Of a stretch of 64,000 nucleotides of DNA, positions 18,262 to 27,886 are shown piece by piece; position 1 is the stretch's first letter; each line of letters begins with the position of its first letter. The position numbers and the translations under genes were made by a program. The notes beneath the pieces are model-generated. The model was not told the DNA's origin and ran no database searches. It worked only from the letters and a program-made list of their open reading frames with translations. Source of the DNA: Variovorax sp. J2L1-78 (GTDB lineage: Bacteria > Pseudomonadota > Gammaproteobacteria > Burkholderiales > Burkholderiaceae_C); assembly GCF_030317205.1 (NCBI RefSeq), contig NZ_JASZYB010000001.1, positions 1,984,001 through 2,048,000 on the forward strand, read 5' to 3'.

Positions 18262-20382
18262 ATGCATCTCCAGCCCGCCTACCCGCCCCCTGCCACCCGC
18301 TCCACCCTGCGTCGCATGCTGTGCCGCGGCCTGTTTGCCGTCGTCGGGTGGCTCGCGCTCGGCCTGCCCGCGCACGCGGTGATGCTGTCCGCGTCCGACG
18401 GGCTCGAGCGGGCGGTCGACCTCATGGGCGCCCTCGCGTTGCAGAACGACCCCTCCGGCCAGTGGCGCGTCGAGGATGTGTCGCGCGAGCCGCAACAGCA
18501 TGGCTTCAAGCCGGTGGAGGGCCCCGTGGAAGCGGGCTACACCCGCGACGCGGTGTGGCTGCGCTTCTCGCTGGCGCGCACGCCGAACGCCCCGTCGCGC
18601 TGGCTGCTGCGCTTGCGGCCGGCGCGCATGAACGAGGCCACGTTGTATGCGCCCGACGGGCGCGGCGGCTTCGTCGAGACGCCGCTGGGCGACCGCCGGC
18701 CCTTCGTCGACCGCCCGGTGCCCGACCACAACTTCGTCTTCCCGATCGATGTGACGACGACCGCCGGCGACTACTTCCTGCGGCTGCACAACGACGGCCC
18801 GCCGCTGCGCGCCGAGTTGGACCTGTGGCAACCCGCCGGCTTCGACCGCTTCCAGACGCAGGACTACACGGCCATCGGCGTGCTGATGGGCGCGGCGATG
18901 CTGGCGATCTGCATGAACCTGATCTTCATGGTCTGGCTGAAAGACACGCTCTACGGCCACTACGCGCTCTACGTGCTCTGCACCATCATGCTCACCACCA
19001 CGCGGTTGGGCTATCTGGCCGAATGGGTGCTGGACACGCGCCCGGAGCGCGTGGCCCAGGCGGTGCAGGCGGTGAACTGCTTCTTCAACGTGGTCGCGAC
19101 CCTGTTCATGGCGCGCATCTTCAGCTTCCGCCAGCACTGGCGCCCAGCGGCGCGCTTCTTCGATGCGGTCGCCGTGTTCAACGGGGTGGCACTCGGCCTG
19201 GCCTTGACGGACTTCCACACCCGGATCGGCGTCTGGGTCGGCATCGGCAGTGCCGCGTCCACCCTCTTCGGTGCCCTGTTCGTCTGCCACCTGCTGCTGG
19301 TGCGCCGGCAGTTTCAGTACCTGCTGCCGGCGTCGGCTTTTTCGATCGGCACGGTGATCGGGATCTACAGCCTGCTGAAGCTCTGGCTCGGCGACCTGGT
19401 GCCCGGCGCCCCGCCCGAACACCTCTACATGCTCGGCACCCTCACCCACCTGACCGTGTTGAACGTGGCGGTGGCCGACCGCACGCGACGCGCCGAGCGC
19501 GATGTCCGCGAGCATCGCGAGCGTGCGCTGTCGATGCACATCGAGGCCGAGCAGGTGCTCGAGTCCACCGTGGAACGGCGCACCGCCGAACTGGCGGGTG
19601 CCAACGTCGCCCTGCGCGAAGAGATCGCCAAGCGCAGCCGGCTGGAAAAGCGACTGCTGCAGTCGCTCGACGTCACGCGCCGGACGGCCGAGCAGCAGCA
19701 CGAGTTCGTCTCGATGGTGTCGCACGAATTCCGCACTCCGCTGGCCGTGATCGATGCAGCAGCGCAATCGCTCGACTTGTCGAAGCTCGGTACCGAGCCG
19801 GCCGTCAAGTTGCGCACCGGGCGGATCCGTCGCTCGGTGCAGCGGCTGTCGATGCTGATCGAGAACATCCTTGTCGCCGACCGCCTGCACCTGGAACAGC
19901 GCGCGTTGCGGCTGGAGCCCGTCAACATGGAGGCGCTGGCGCGCGGGCTGTGCGACAGCTTCAACCTGCACGGGTCGGAGCGCCTGCAGTTGACGGCGGG
20001 ACATCCGCTGGCTGACGTGCGGGTCGACCGTTCGCTGATCGAGATCGCGCTGCAGAACCTGATGCACAACGCGTTGAAGTACTCGCCTTCGGAGAGCTGC
20101 GTGCGCGTCGCGCTGCTTCAGGTCGGTGACGCGGTGCAGATCGACGTGGCCGACCAGGGCAGCGGGGTGCCGGACGCGGACGTGGCGCGCATCTTCGAAA
20201 AGTACTTCCGATCCGACGCGGTCGCGACCGTCGCGGGATCGGGCTTGGGCCTGCATCTGGCGCGCGAGATCGCGCGGCGCCACGGCGGCGACGTGAAGCT
20301 GGTCGACACCAGCACCGAAGGCTCGACCTTTCGCCTGGTCCTACCGAACAGGGGGCCCGAAGACGCCATGCCCCGCGGGTAA
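18262..20382 (+). CDS. 7TMR-DISM sensor histidine kinase
   Basis: 706 aa inner-membrane sensor. A signal or anchor segment (about 19-39) is followed by a periplasmic 7TMR-DISM extracellular domain (about 40-205), which in this family binds carbohydrates or similar ligands. Seven membrane helices follow (about 210-400), then a coiled coil (about 410-470). The HisKA phospho-acceptor is in MVSHEFRTPLAVID (His near 488). The HATPase domain has an N-box (NLMHNALKYSP), a G1 box (DQGSGVPD) and a G2 box (GSGLGLHLAREI). It is divergent from the OmpR regulator at 17458, its likely partner. The next gene on the same strand, a TonB receptor, starts 69 bp downstream. Ligand unknown. Confidence 0.9.
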   Translation: MHLQPAYPPPATRSTLRRMLCRGLFAVVGWLALGLPAHAVMLSASDGLERAVDLMGALALQNDPSGQWRVEDVSREPQQHGFKPVEGPVEAGYTRDAVWLRFSLARTPNAPSRWLLRLRPARMNEATLYAPDGRGGFVETPLGDRRPFVDRPVPDHNFVFPIDVTTTAGDYFLRLHNDGPPLRAELDLWQPAGFDRFQTQDYTAIGVLMGAAMLAICMNLIFMVWLKDTLYGHYALYVLCTIMLTTTRLGYLAEWVLDTRPERVAQAVQAVNCFFNVVATLFMARIFSFRQHWRPAARFFDAVAVFNGVALGLALTDFHTRIGVWVGIGSAASTLFGALFVCHLLLVRRQFQYLLPASAFSIGTVIGIYSLLKLWLGDLVPGAPPEHLYMLGTLTHLTVLNVAVADRTRRAERDVREHRERALSMHIEAEQVLESTVERRTAELAGANVALREEIAKRSRLEKRLLQSLDVTRRTAEQQHEFVSMVSHEFRTPLAVIDAAAQSLDLSKLGTEPAVKLRTGRIRRSVQRLSMLIENILVADRLHLEQRALRLEPVNMEALARGLCDSFNLHGSERLQLTAGHPLADVRVDRSLIEIALQNLMHNALKYSPSESCVRVALLQVGDAVQIDVADQGSGVPDADVARIFEKYFRSDAVATVAGSGLGLHLAREIARRHGGDVKLVDTSTEGSTFRLVLPNRGPEDAMPRG

Positions 20383-20451
20383 AACGGAATTGACTGCCGC
20401 TTACAGTACGGCCCGAACCAACAGCAGAGGAGGCCCGCGCTTCCATGACCC

Positions 20452-22773
20452 ATGCAGATCAAGCAACGCGATGCACGTGGCGCATCACGGCGTCGTACGG
20501 TGGCCTGGGGCCTCGTCCTTTCAAGCGCAAGCATCGCAACGGCCGCGCAGCCTGAGGTCCCCGGCACGCTGACGACGGTGACGGTGAACGCGCGGGGCCG
20601 CGACGAGGCCGCGCAGGCCGTACCGGTTCCGGTCACGGTGCTCGAGGGGCGCGAACTCGAGGCGCAGCATGTCGAGCGTATCGACGACCTCGCGCAACAG
20701 TTGCCGAGCACCAGCATCGCGACACCGGACGCGCGCCGGATAAGCATCGCGGTGCGCGGCATCGGGCTCAATCCGAGCAACGATGGGCTCGAGGGCAGCA
20801 CCGGCGTGTACGTCGACAACGTGTACCTCGGCCGCACCGGCATGGCGGCCTTCGACCTGCTAGACATCGAACGCATCGACTTATTGCGCGGGCCGCAGGG
20901 CACGCTGTTCGGCAAGAACACTACCGCCGGCGTGCTGAGCATCCACACGCGCGCCCCCACCTTCGACACCGAACGCAGCCTGCAGTGGTCGGCCGGCCAG
21001 CGTGGCCTTGCACAGGGCCAGGCGATCTTTTCGGGCGCGCTGTCCGACGACGTGGCCGGGCGACTCCTCGTATACGGCTCGCACGAGGGCGGCGCGATCA
21101 CCAACCTTTACAACAACGACAAGCTGGGTGGCGGCGACCGCTCCGGCGCACGTGGACAGCTGCTGGTGCACGGCAGCTACGGTTTCAGCCTGCGTTTGAT
21201 CGCCGAGCACCACCGCGAGCGTTCGAGCGCCGGCACGGCCGTGACCTACGGGCTCGGGCCGGGCCTCGCGATGGCGCGCGCGCTGGCCGGTGGCGCGACC
21301 GGCATCGTCACCGATCCGCGGCAGCACGAAGTCAACATCGATGGTGAGGAGTCGGTGCGCAGCGACCAGGACGCGCTCTCTGCAGAAGCGCGCTGGAAGC
21401 TCGCCTCGGGTGCGGAGATCACATCGATCACCGCCGCACGCGACTGGCGCTTCACACGAATCACGAACGACAGCCTGAATATCCCCGTGCTGCTCGAAGG
21501 CGGCAGCACCGTGAAGCAGCAACAGGTGTCGCAGGAACTGCGGCTGGCCGGCCCGACAGGCGGCACGGTCGACTACGTGGTGGGGGCTTACCTGCTGCAC
21601 CAGCGCCTGCGCAACCAGGGTTGGACCGACTTCGGTTCGCGGGCCGACATCGTGCTGCAGGGAACGGCCCTGCCGGTGTTCGCCAATTCGTCCAGCATCA
21701 ATTTCGGTGCGCTCGACACGCAGAGCCACGCGCTGTTCTCACAAGCCACCTGGCACGCCACGCCAGAACTCGACCTCACGGCCGGCCTGCGCGTGACCCA
21801 GGAGGAAAAGAAGGCGCGCATCGATCGCGGCAACTCGACGGGCGGATCGCCGGCGACCGCCTTCCTGCGCGACAACCCGCTGGTGCTCGGCGCGTACGAC
21901 ACCAAGCCGTTGCGCATCCGGCAGACCAGCCCATCGGCGCTGCTGAGCGCGAGCTACCGCTTCGCACCCACCCTGCTTGGCTATGCGAGCCTGTCGCACG
22001 GCGAGAAGTCCGGCGGCATCAACCTCGCCGGCCCGGGCGCCGCACCGGGGCCGCTGGGTGTGCAGTCGCTGCTGGTCGGCCCTGAACGCGTCGAGAGCCT
22101 GGACATCGGCATCAAGAGCCGCTTCCTCGACGACCACCTGCAGCTCAACATGAACGCCTTCGCGGCCATCGTGCGGGGTTATCAGACGGCGTACCTGGTG
22201 CCCTCGGGCGCGGGCGTCGGCAACTATGTGCAGATCCTCACCAACGCGGGCGACCTGCGCTCACGCGGCGTGGAGCTCGAGCTGAAGGCGCTGCCGATGC
22301 GCGGCCTGACGCTGTGGTCGAACGCGTCGTTCAACGACGCCCGCTACATGCGCTACGACAACGCACCGTGCCCGTCGGAGATCGCGATCCCGCAGCCTGC
22401 AGCGCGCTGCGATCTGTCGGGGCGGCAGGTGGCCGGTGCGCCGCGCTGGATCCTCAACATCGGCGGTGAATACCGCTACCGCTGGTCACCGTCGTTGACG
22501 CATGCGGTATCGGCCGCATACGCCTGGCGTTCCGGCCGCGACGGGACGCTGGATGCGTCGGTGTACTCGCGCGTGCCCGCCTACGGCCTGCTGAACCTCG
22601 CCACACGATGGGAACTGGTGCGCGGCAGCCAGCTGTGGAGCCTGTCGCTTTGGCTGCGCAACGCCCTGGACAAGCGCTATGTCCAGGCCGTGACGGCGAC
22701 CGCCAATGGCGCCTACGTGGCCTCTATCGGAACGCCGCGAACGCTGGGCGCGACCCTGCGAGTGGACTTCTGA
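20452..22773 (+). CDS. TonB-dependent outer-membrane receptor (siderophore type)
   Basis: 773 aa. After a signal peptide (cut near SIATAAQ) the plug domain carries TTVTVNARGRDEAAQ, followed by VRGIGLNPSNDG and VEDNVY-type segments (VYVDNVYLGRTGM) and the RIDLLRGPQGTLFGKNTTAG signature near residue 150. The rest is a 22-strand-type barrel ending in Phe (LRVDF). It resembles iron-complex receptors of the FyuA/PupB-like group, which import ferric siderophores with TonB-ExbB-ExbD energy; the substrate cannot be read from sequence. An AGGAGG lies about 20 nt before the chosen ATG. An earlier ATG at 20445 is in another frame and gives only 36 aa. It ends just before a bidirectional terminator. Confidence 0.9.
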   Translation: MQIKQRDARGASRRRTVAWGLVLSSASIATAAQPEVPGTLTTVTVNARGRDEAAQAVPVPVTVLEGRELEAQHVERIDDLAQQLPSTSIATPDARRISIAVRGIGLNPSNDGLEGSTGVYVDNVYLGRTGMAAFDLLDIERIDLLRGPQGTLFGKNTTAGVLSIHTRAPTFDTERSLQWSAGQRGLAQGQAIFSGALSDDVAGRLLVYGSHEGGAITNLYNNDKLGGGDRSGARGQLLVHGSYGFSLRLIAEHHRERSSAGTAVTYGLGPGLAMARALAGGATGIVTDPRQHEVNIDGEESVRSDQDALSAEARWKLASGAEITSITAARDWRFTRITNDSLNIPVLLEGGSTVKQQQVSQELRLAGPTGGTVDYVVGAYLLHQRLRNQGWTDFGSRADIVLQGTALPVFANSSSINFGALDTQSHALFSQATWHATPELDLTAGLRVTQEEKKARIDRGNSTGGSPATAFLRDNPLVLGAYDTKPLRIRQTSPSALLSASYRFAPTLLGYASLSHGEKSGGINLAGPGAAPGPLGVQSLLVGPERVESLDIGIKSRFLDDHLQLNMNAFAAIVRGYQTAYLVPSGAGVGNYVQILTNAGDLRSRGVELELKALPMRGLTLWSNASFNDARYMRYDNAPCPSEIAIPQPAARCDLSGRQVAGAPRWILNIGGEYRYRWSPSLTHAVSAAYAWRSGRDGTLDASVYSRVPAYGLLNLATRWELVRGSQLWSLSLWLRNALDKRYVQAVTATANGAYVASIGTPRTLGATLRVDF

Positions 22774-22795
22774 AACGGACGACGGAGAAGGACGC

Positions 22796-22823
22796 AAAAA
22801 AGCCACCCGAGGGTGGCTTTTTT
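22796..22823. terminator. bidirectional rho-independent terminator
   Basis: A6, then GCCACCC-GA-GGGTGGC, then T6: a 7-bp GC-rich stem flanked by A and T tracts on both sides. It can stop transcription of the TonB receptor from the left and of the Ala-Glu-Asp tRNA operon from the right. Confidence 0.9.
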
Positions 22824-22845
22824 CATTGGGGCGACCCCAAAATAC

Positions 22846-22922
22846 TGGCGGAGTGGACGGGACTCGAACCCGCGACCCCCGGCGTGACAGGCCGGTATTC
22901 TAACCAACTGAACTACCACTCC
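22846..22922 (-). tRNA. tRNA-Asp (anticodon GTC)
   Basis: 77 nt with encoded CCA. The acceptor stem GGAGTGG pairs with CCACTCC, and the anticodon loop CTGTCAC lies between CCGGC and GCCGG arms. Last gene of the leftward tRNA operon, followed 22 nt later by a terminator. Confidence 0.97.
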
Positions 22923-22991
22923 TGGTAGACAACGTTCGCTTCTTGCGAAGCCAAGTGTTGACCACTTGTGCCGGCTTCACTTGCATGAAAC

Positions 22992-23067
22992 TGGCGACCC
23001 TACGGGGATTCGAACCCCGGTAGCCACCGTGAAAGGGTGGTGTCCTAGGCCTCTAGACGATAGGGTC
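22992..23067 (-). tRNA. tRNA-Glu (anticodon TTC)
   Basis: 76 nt with encoded CCA. The acceptor stem is GACCCTA/TAGGGTC, the anticodon loop CTTTCAC sits within CCACC/GGTGG arms, and the T-loop is GGTTCGAATCC. Middle gene of the tRNA operon, on the same strand as and shortly downstream of the glutamyl-tRNA synthetase gene. Confidence 0.97.
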
Positions 23068-23123
23068 AAAACCTTAGGAACCGTGCTGAGATCAGCACTT
23101 GTTTCTTCTACTCGACAAACCAA

Positions 23124-23199
<76 letters not shown>

Positions 23200-23217
23200 T
23201 TGGGTGTCGAGCCTCAG

Positions 23218-23245
23218 ATTATAGACTGAAAAATCAGCCCTTCAA
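23218..23245 (-). promoter_or_regulatory. promoter of the tRNA-Ala-Glu-Asp operon
   Basis: On the minus strand: TTGAAG (23240-23245), a 16-nt spacer, then a perfect TATAAT (23218-23223), about 18 nt before the tRNA-Ala 5' end. The -35 box lies inside the last codons of gltX, so the tRNAs can be transcribed independently as well as by read-through from gltX. Confidence 0.75.
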
Positions 23246-24622
23246 ACGCTCGATCACTTTTTCTTTAGAAAAGATGGTGAGCACCGCATCGAGCGAGGGC
23301 GTTTGCGGCGTCCCCATCACGAGAACACGTACCGGCATCGCCAACGCGGGCATCTTCATGGCGTGCGCGGCGAGGACTTCCTTGATCGCTGCAGCGATCG
23401 ACGGCTTGTCCCACGCGGCCACGGTGGCGAGCTTGTCGGCCAGCGTGGCCAGCGCCGGGCGCACGGCATCGGTCACATGCTGTGCGCGGTCCGCGTCGCT
23501 CGGCGTCACGTCGGCATAGAAGGCGGCAGCCCAGTCGGCCAACGCCACCGTGGTTTCGCAGCGGTCCTTGAAGAGCGCGCAGATGGCGGTCAGCCGCGCA
23601 TCGGCCACGATGCCGCGCTTCTGCAGTTGCGCTGCGACCAGCGGCGCGAGCTCGTCGTCGGCCTTGGCCTTGATGTACTGGCCGTTGACCCATGCGAGCT
23701 TGGCCGCGTCCCACTGGGCCGGGCTTTTCGACAGATGCGAGCCATCGAACCAGCCGACCATCTGCTCGCGCGTGAAGAGTTCGTCGTCGCCATGGCTCCA
23801 ACCCAGGCGCGCCAGGTAGTTGAGCATCGCCTCGGGCAGGTAGCCGTTCTCTTCATAGGCCGTGACGCTCACCGCGCCGCGGCGCTTCGACAGCTTCTGG
23901 CCGTCGTCGCCCAGGATCACCGGCAGGTGGCCGAAGGCCGGCAGCGGCGCACCCAGTGCGCGGAAGATGTTGATCTGCCACGGCGTGTTGTTGATGTGCT
24001 CGTCGCCACGGAAGACATGCGTGATCGCCATGTCCCAATCGTCGACCACCACCGCGAAGTTGTAGGTCGGTACACCGTCCGGGCGCACGATGATCAGGTC
24101 GTCGATCTCGCGGTTGTTGATGGTGATCTCGCCCTTGACGAGGTCGTTCCAGGTCACGTCGCCGTCGACCGGGTTGCAGAAGCGCACCACCGGCGGCACG
24201 CCTTCAGGCACCGGCGGCAGCACCTTGCCGGGCTCCGGGCGCCAGCGGCGGTCGTACAGCGTCTTCTCGCCGCGGGCACGCTGTGCCTCGCGCGTGGCCT
24301 CGAGTTCTTCCGGCGTGCAGTAGCAGTGGTAAGCCGTGCCTGCCTCGAGCATCTGCGCGACCACGGCCTTGTACCGGTCGAGCCGCTGCATCTGGTAGAT
24401 CGGGCCTTCGTCGTAGTCCAGGCCGAGCCACTTCATCGACGCGAGGATCTGGTCGACCGCGTCCTGCGTGGAGCGCGCCACGTCGGTGTCTTCGATGCGC
24501 AGCACGAACTGGCCGCCATGGTGCTTCGCATAGGCCCACGAATAGAGCGCAGTGCGGGCGGTGCCCAGGTGCAGGAAGCCGGTGGGCGATGGCGCGATGC
24601 GCGTTCTTACGTGTTGAGTCAT
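23234..24622 (-). CDS. gltX: glutamyl-tRNA synthetase
   Basis: Charges tRNA-Glu with glutamate in the cytosol. 462 aa, normal for a bacterial class Ic GluRS. The N-terminal Rossmann fold has [18 protein letters not shown], with HLG as the HIGH-type signature. [10 protein letters not shown] near residue 245 is the KMSKS loop. The C-terminal anticodon-binding region is complete. The ATG overlaps the metZ stop by 4 bp (ATGA), so translation is probably coupled. tRNA-Glu is encoded just downstream on the same strand. Whether this enzyme also charges tRNA-Gln cannot be decided from sequence alone. Confidence 0.97.
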   Translation of the reverse strand: MTQHVRTRIAPSPTGFLHLGTARTALYSWAYAKHHGGQFVLRIEDTDVARSTQDAVDQILASMKWLGLDYDEGPIYQMQRLDRYKAVVAQMLEAGTAYHCYCTPEELEATREAQRARGEKTLYDRRWRPEPGKVLPPVPEGVPPVVRFCNPVDGDVTWNDLVKGEITINNREIDDLIIVRPDGVPTYNFAVVVDDWDMAITHVFRGDEHINNTPWQINIFRALGAPLPAFGHLPVILGDDGQKLSKRRGAVSVTAYEENGYLPEAMLNYLARLGWSHGDDELFTREQMVGWFDGSHLSKSPAQWDAAKLAWVNGQYIKAKADDELAPLVAAQLQKRGIVADARLTAICALFKDRCETTVALADWAAAFYADVTPSDADRAQHVTDAVRPALATLADKLATVAAWDKPSIAAAIKEVLAAHAMKMPALAMPVRVLVMGTPQTPSLDAVLTIFSKEKVIERLKG

Positions 24623-25836
24623 TGGGGGAGCGAGTCCAGACCGCGCAGCAGGTCGGTCTTGATGTCTTCGAGATGGTCCAGGCCGACGGCGAGGCGGATC
24701 AGGCTCTGGCCGATGCCGGCCGCTTGCCGCTGTGCTTCGGTCAGGCGCCCGTGCGAGGTGGTGCCCGGGTGCGTGATGATGGTCTTGGTGTCGCCCAGGT
24801 TGGTGGCGATGCTCACGACACGGGTGCTGTCGATCACATGGAAGGCGTTCTTCCGCGCCGTGGCCGGGTCATCCCCGCGCACGTCGAAGGACAGCACCGC
24901 CCCGCCCTGCCCCGACTGCTGGCGCATCGCCAGTTCATGCTGCGGATGCGATGCGAGACCGGGGTAATGCACGCGCGACACCATCGGGTGGCCTTCGAGC
25001 CATTGCGCCACGGCCAGCGCATTGGCCGATTGCGCCTGCATGCGGATGCCGAGCGTTTCCATGCCCTTGAGCACGACCCATGCGTTGAAGGGCGCCAGCA
25101 CCATGCCGGCGGTGCGCACCACGGGGCCGAACACGTCGACGATCAGACGCGACGGACCGCAGATGGCGCCGGCCATCACGCGGCCTTGACCATCGAGGTA
25201 CTTGGTGCCCGAATGGATCACCAGATCGGCGCCGAGTTCGGTCGGGCGTTGCAAGGCCGGCGAGCAGAAGCAGTTGTCGACCGCGAGCAGGGCGCCGGCG
25301 TCGTGCGCCAGGTCGGCCAGCGCGCGGATGTCGCACACCTCGGTCAGCGGATTGGTCGGCGTCTCGGCGAAAAGCAGCTTGGTGGTCGGACGCAACGCGG
25401 CGCGCCATTGCGCCACGTCGGTCTGCGACACGAAGGTCGTCTCCACACCGAACTTCGCGAACTCCTTGCCGAACAGGTTGAGCGTGGAGCCGAAGACCGA
25501 ACGCGAGCAGACCACATGGTCGCCCGCCTTGAGCAGGCCCATGCACATCATCAGGATGGCGCCCATGCCGCTCGATGCGGCGATGGCGGCTTCGGTGCCT
25601 TCGAGGGCGGCCAGTCGGCGCTCGAAGCTGGTCACCGTCGGGTTGGACGTGCGCGAGTAGGTGAAGCCCTCTTCGGTACCGGCAAAACGTGCGGCGGAGG
25701 TCTCGGCGTCCGATTGCACGAAGCCACTGGTGAGGTACAGCGCCTCCGAGTTCTCGCCATACTGGCTGCGCTCGAGTGCGGTGCGCACGGCCAGCGTGTC
25801 GCGGTGCAGGCCGGGCGGCAATGATCGTTCGGTCAC
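24619..25836 (-). CDS. metZ: O-succinylhomoserine sulfhydrylase
   Basis: PLP enzyme of methionine synthesis that makes homocysteine directly from O-succinylhomoserine and sulfide. 405 aa, Cys/Met-metabolism family fold. The PLP lysine is in [11 protein letters not shown] (near residue 211), with SRTSNPTV and NPTNPL-like ([10 protein letters not shown]) family motifs. The start is placed at GTG 25836: GGAGAG lies 5-6 nt upstream, and the purF stop is 13 nt upstream. An ATG at 25860 would overlap purF and lacks a ribosome site. It follows purF as in other Burkholderiales and overlaps gltX by 4 bp. MetZ rather than MetB/MetC is chosen from similarity and from this context. Confidence 0.93.
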   Translation of the reverse strand: MTERSLPPGLHRDTLAVRTALERSQYGENSEALYLTSGFVQSDAETSAARFAGTEEGFTYSRTSNPTVTSFERRLAALEGTEAAIAASSGMGAILMMCMGLLKAGDHVVCSRSVFGSTLNLFGKEFAKFGVETTFVSQTDVAQWRAALRPTTKLLFAETPTNPLTEVCDIRALADLAHDAGALLAVDNCFCSPALQRPTELGADLVIHSGTKYLDGQGRVMAGAICGPSRLIVDVFGPVVRTAGMVLAPFNAWVVLKGMETLGIRMQAQSANALAVAQWLEGHPMVSRVHYPGLASHPQHELAMRQQSGQGGAVLSFDVRGDDPATARKNAFHVIDSTRVVSIATNLGDTKTIITHPGTTSHGRLTEAQRQAAGIGQSLIRLAVGLDHLEDIKTDLLRGLDSLPQ

Positions 25837-25849
25837 AGGCTCTCCGGAT

Positions 25850-27370
25850 TCATTCGGCAAGGTTGGGCAGCGCCAGGCGGGACGAGTCTTCTTCCGTCTC
25901 CTCGATGCGCGGGCGGCTGCCGTTCATGCGGAGGATGGCATCGCTGTCGATGTCGCCGGTCACGTAGATGCCGTCGAAGCACGACGAGTCGAAGCCGTCG
26001 AGCTTCGGGGCCCCGGGCGTGGTCGGCGACGCCTTCATCACCGCGCGCTTCATGCCTTCGACGTCCTGGTAGATCAGCGCGTCGCAGCCGATCAGCTCAC
26101 GGATCTCCTCGATCGTGCGGTCGTGCGCGACCAGTTCGCCCTTGGTCGGCATGTCGATGCCGTAGACGTTGGGGTAGCGCACCGGCGGCGCGGCGCTCGC
26201 GAGGTAGACCTTGTTCGCACCGGCGTCGCGCGCCATCTGCACGATCTCGCGGCTGGTGGTGCCGCGCACGATCGAATCGTCGACCAGCAGCACGTTGCGG
26301 CCCTTGAACTCGCTCGCGATCACGTTGAGCTTCTGGCGCACCGACTTCTTGCGAACGCCCTGCCCCGGCATGATGAAGGTGCGGCCGACGTAGCGGTTCT
26401 TCACGAAGCCTTCGCGGTACGGAATGCCCAGCAGGTGCGCCAGTTGGGTGGCGCTCGGGCGGCTCGATTCGGGGATCGGGATGATCACGTCGATCTCGCT
26501 CGGCGGCACGGTCGACACCACGCGCTTGGCCAGCGTCTCGCCCAGGTTCAGACGCGCCTGGTAGACCGAGATGCCGTCCATCACCGAATCGGGCCGCGCC
26601 AGGTAGACGAACTCGAACATGCAGGGGTTGAGCGTCGGCGCGTCGGCGCACTGCTCGGCGTGCACCTGGCCCTGCAGGTCGATGAAGACCGCTTCGCCCG
26701 GCGCGATATTGCGCTCGAACACATGGCCCGAGCCTTCGAGCGCCACCGATTCGCTCGCCACCATCACGGTGCCGTCGGCGCCGCGGCCCATGGCCAATGG
26801 ACGGATCCCGTACGGGTCGCGGAAGGCGACCAGGCCGTGGCCGGCGATCAGTGCCACCACCGCGTAGGAGCCCCGCAGGCGCCGATGCACAGCCCGCACC
26901 GCCTCGAACACGGTGGTCGAGTTCAGCATGCCGCCGCGGGTCGAGCGCTCGATCTCGTGCGCCAGCACGTTCAGCAGCACCTCCGAGTCGCTCTCGGTAT
27001 TGGTGTGGCGGTGGTCGGTCGAGAACAGTTCGGACCGCAGCGCGTGGGCGTTGGTCAGGTTGCCGTTGTGCACCAGCACGATGCCGTAAGGTGCGTTCAC
27101 GTAGAAGGGCTGCGCCTCTTCTTCGCTGTAGGCGTTGCCGGCGGTCGGGTAGCGCACCTGGCCCAGGCCCACGTCGCCCGGCAGCGCACGCATGTTGCGG
27201 GTGCGGAACACGTCGCGCACCATGCCCTTGGCCTTGTGCATGAAGAACTTGCGTTCCAGCAGCGTGACGATGCCGGCGGCGTCCTGGCCACGGTGCTGCA
27301 GGAGCAGCAGGGCGTCATAGAGCAATTGATTGACGGGCGCGCTGCTGACAACGCCGACGATTCCACACAT
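25850..27370 (-). CDS. purF: amidophosphoribosyltransferase
   Basis: First committed step of de novo purine synthesis: PRPP plus glutamine to 5-phosphoribosylamine. 506 aa. The N-terminal Ntn glutaminase begins MCGIVGVV, so Cys2 is the nucleophile after Met removal. LLLQHRGQDAAGI and the later RGSYAVV segment fit class II glutaminases. The PRPP-binding loop VLLVDDSIVRGTT is near residue 360. GAGAGGAAA precedes the ATG. It is 12 bp after cvpA and 13 bp before metZ, in the usual cvpA-purF pairing. Confidence 0.97.
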   Translation of the reverse strand: MCGIVGVVSSAPVNQLLYDALLLLQHRGQDAAGIVTLLERKFFMHKAKGMVRDVFRTRNMRALPGDVGLGQVRYPTAGNAYSEEEAQPFYVNAPYGIVLVHNGNLTNAHALRSELFSTDHRHTNTESDSEVLLNVLAHEIERSTRGGMLNSTTVFEAVRAVHRRLRGSYAVVALIAGHGLVAFRDPYGIRPLAMGRGADGTVMVASESVALEGSGHVFERNIAPGEAVFIDLQGQVHAEQCADAPTLNPCMFEFVYLARPDSVMDGISVYQARLNLGETLAKRVVSTVPPSEIDVIIPIPESSRPSATQLAHLLGIPYREGFVKNRYVGRTFIMPGQGVRKKSVRQKLNVIASEFKGRNVLLVDDSIVRGTTSREIVQMARDAGANKVYLASAAPPVRYPNVYGIDMPTKGELVAHDRTIEEIRELIGCDALIYQDVEGMKRAVMKASPTTPGAPKLDGFDSSCFDGIYVTGDIDSDAILRMNGSRPRIEETEEDSSRLALPNLAE

Positions 27371-27382
27371 GGGACTTTCCTC

Positions 27383-27871
27383 TCAGGGCAGGTAACTGGC
27401 CAACTTCTCTGGCAATGCAGGCTTCAGGCCCTGCAGTGCCGCATCCAGAACAAGCGCGCTGTGCGATTCGCGCCACCAGGCGCTCTCGCTCAACGACAGC
27501 AAATGCACAACCACCGCCACGGCCAGCAGCGCGACCGCGCCACGCGCCAGGCCGAACACCGCGCCGAGCATCCGGTCGACCGGCCGCAGCCCGACCGCGG
27601 CGATCAGTTTGCGCGTCAGCGCGGCGATCAGCCCGACGCCGAAGGCCACGGCGATAAAGATCAGCACGAAGGCCAGCGCATAGCGCCACGAAGCCTCCGG
27701 GTCGCCGCTGATGGGCAGCCACGCCGCCACATCGCCCGCGAACCACTGCGCACTGAAAAAAGCCACGACCCAACCCGCCAGCGAAATCACTTCGAACACC
27801 AGCCCGCGCACCAACCCCAGCACCAGCGACACCGCCAGCAGCAGGGCGGCAATCCAGTCGAGCAGGGTCAC
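27383..27871 (-). CDS. cvpA: CvpA family membrane protein
   Basis: 162 aa, about four membrane helices (roughly 5-25, 28-48, 64-86, 104-124), with the family start TLLDWIAALLLAVSLVLGLVRG. CvpA is needed for colicin V production in E. coli and is linked to envelope homeostasis; its exact activity is unresolved. The GTG start lies 15 bp after the SPOR-domain gene, and purF follows 12 bp later, the conserved gene order in proteobacteria. Confidence 0.92.
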   Translation of the reverse strand: MTLLDWIAALLLAVSLVLGLVRGLVFEVISLAGWVVAFFSAQWFAGDVAAWLPISGDPEASWRYALAFVLIFIAVAFGVGLIAALTRKLIAAVGLRPVDRMLGAVFGLARGAVALLAVAVVVHLLSLSESAWWRESHSALVLDAALQGLKPALPEKLASYLP

Positions 27872-27886
27872 GGTCGTGCGCGATGC

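Noticed and set aside
17458..20283. Extension of the response regulator to 941 codons
   Set aside because: The extra 695 codons lie antisense to the histidine kinase and lack domains. The receiver fold starts at 18198.
20445..20555. 36-codon ORF from the ATG nearest the AGGAGG before the TonB receptor
   Set aside because: Different frame from the receptor, basic random-looking sequence, and no family. It may be a decoy start, but there is no support for a leader peptide.
23080..23123. Fourth tRNA or small RNA between tRNA-Glu and tRNA-Ala
   Set aside because: Spacer of about 56 nt with no cloverleaf or stable hairpin seen by eye.
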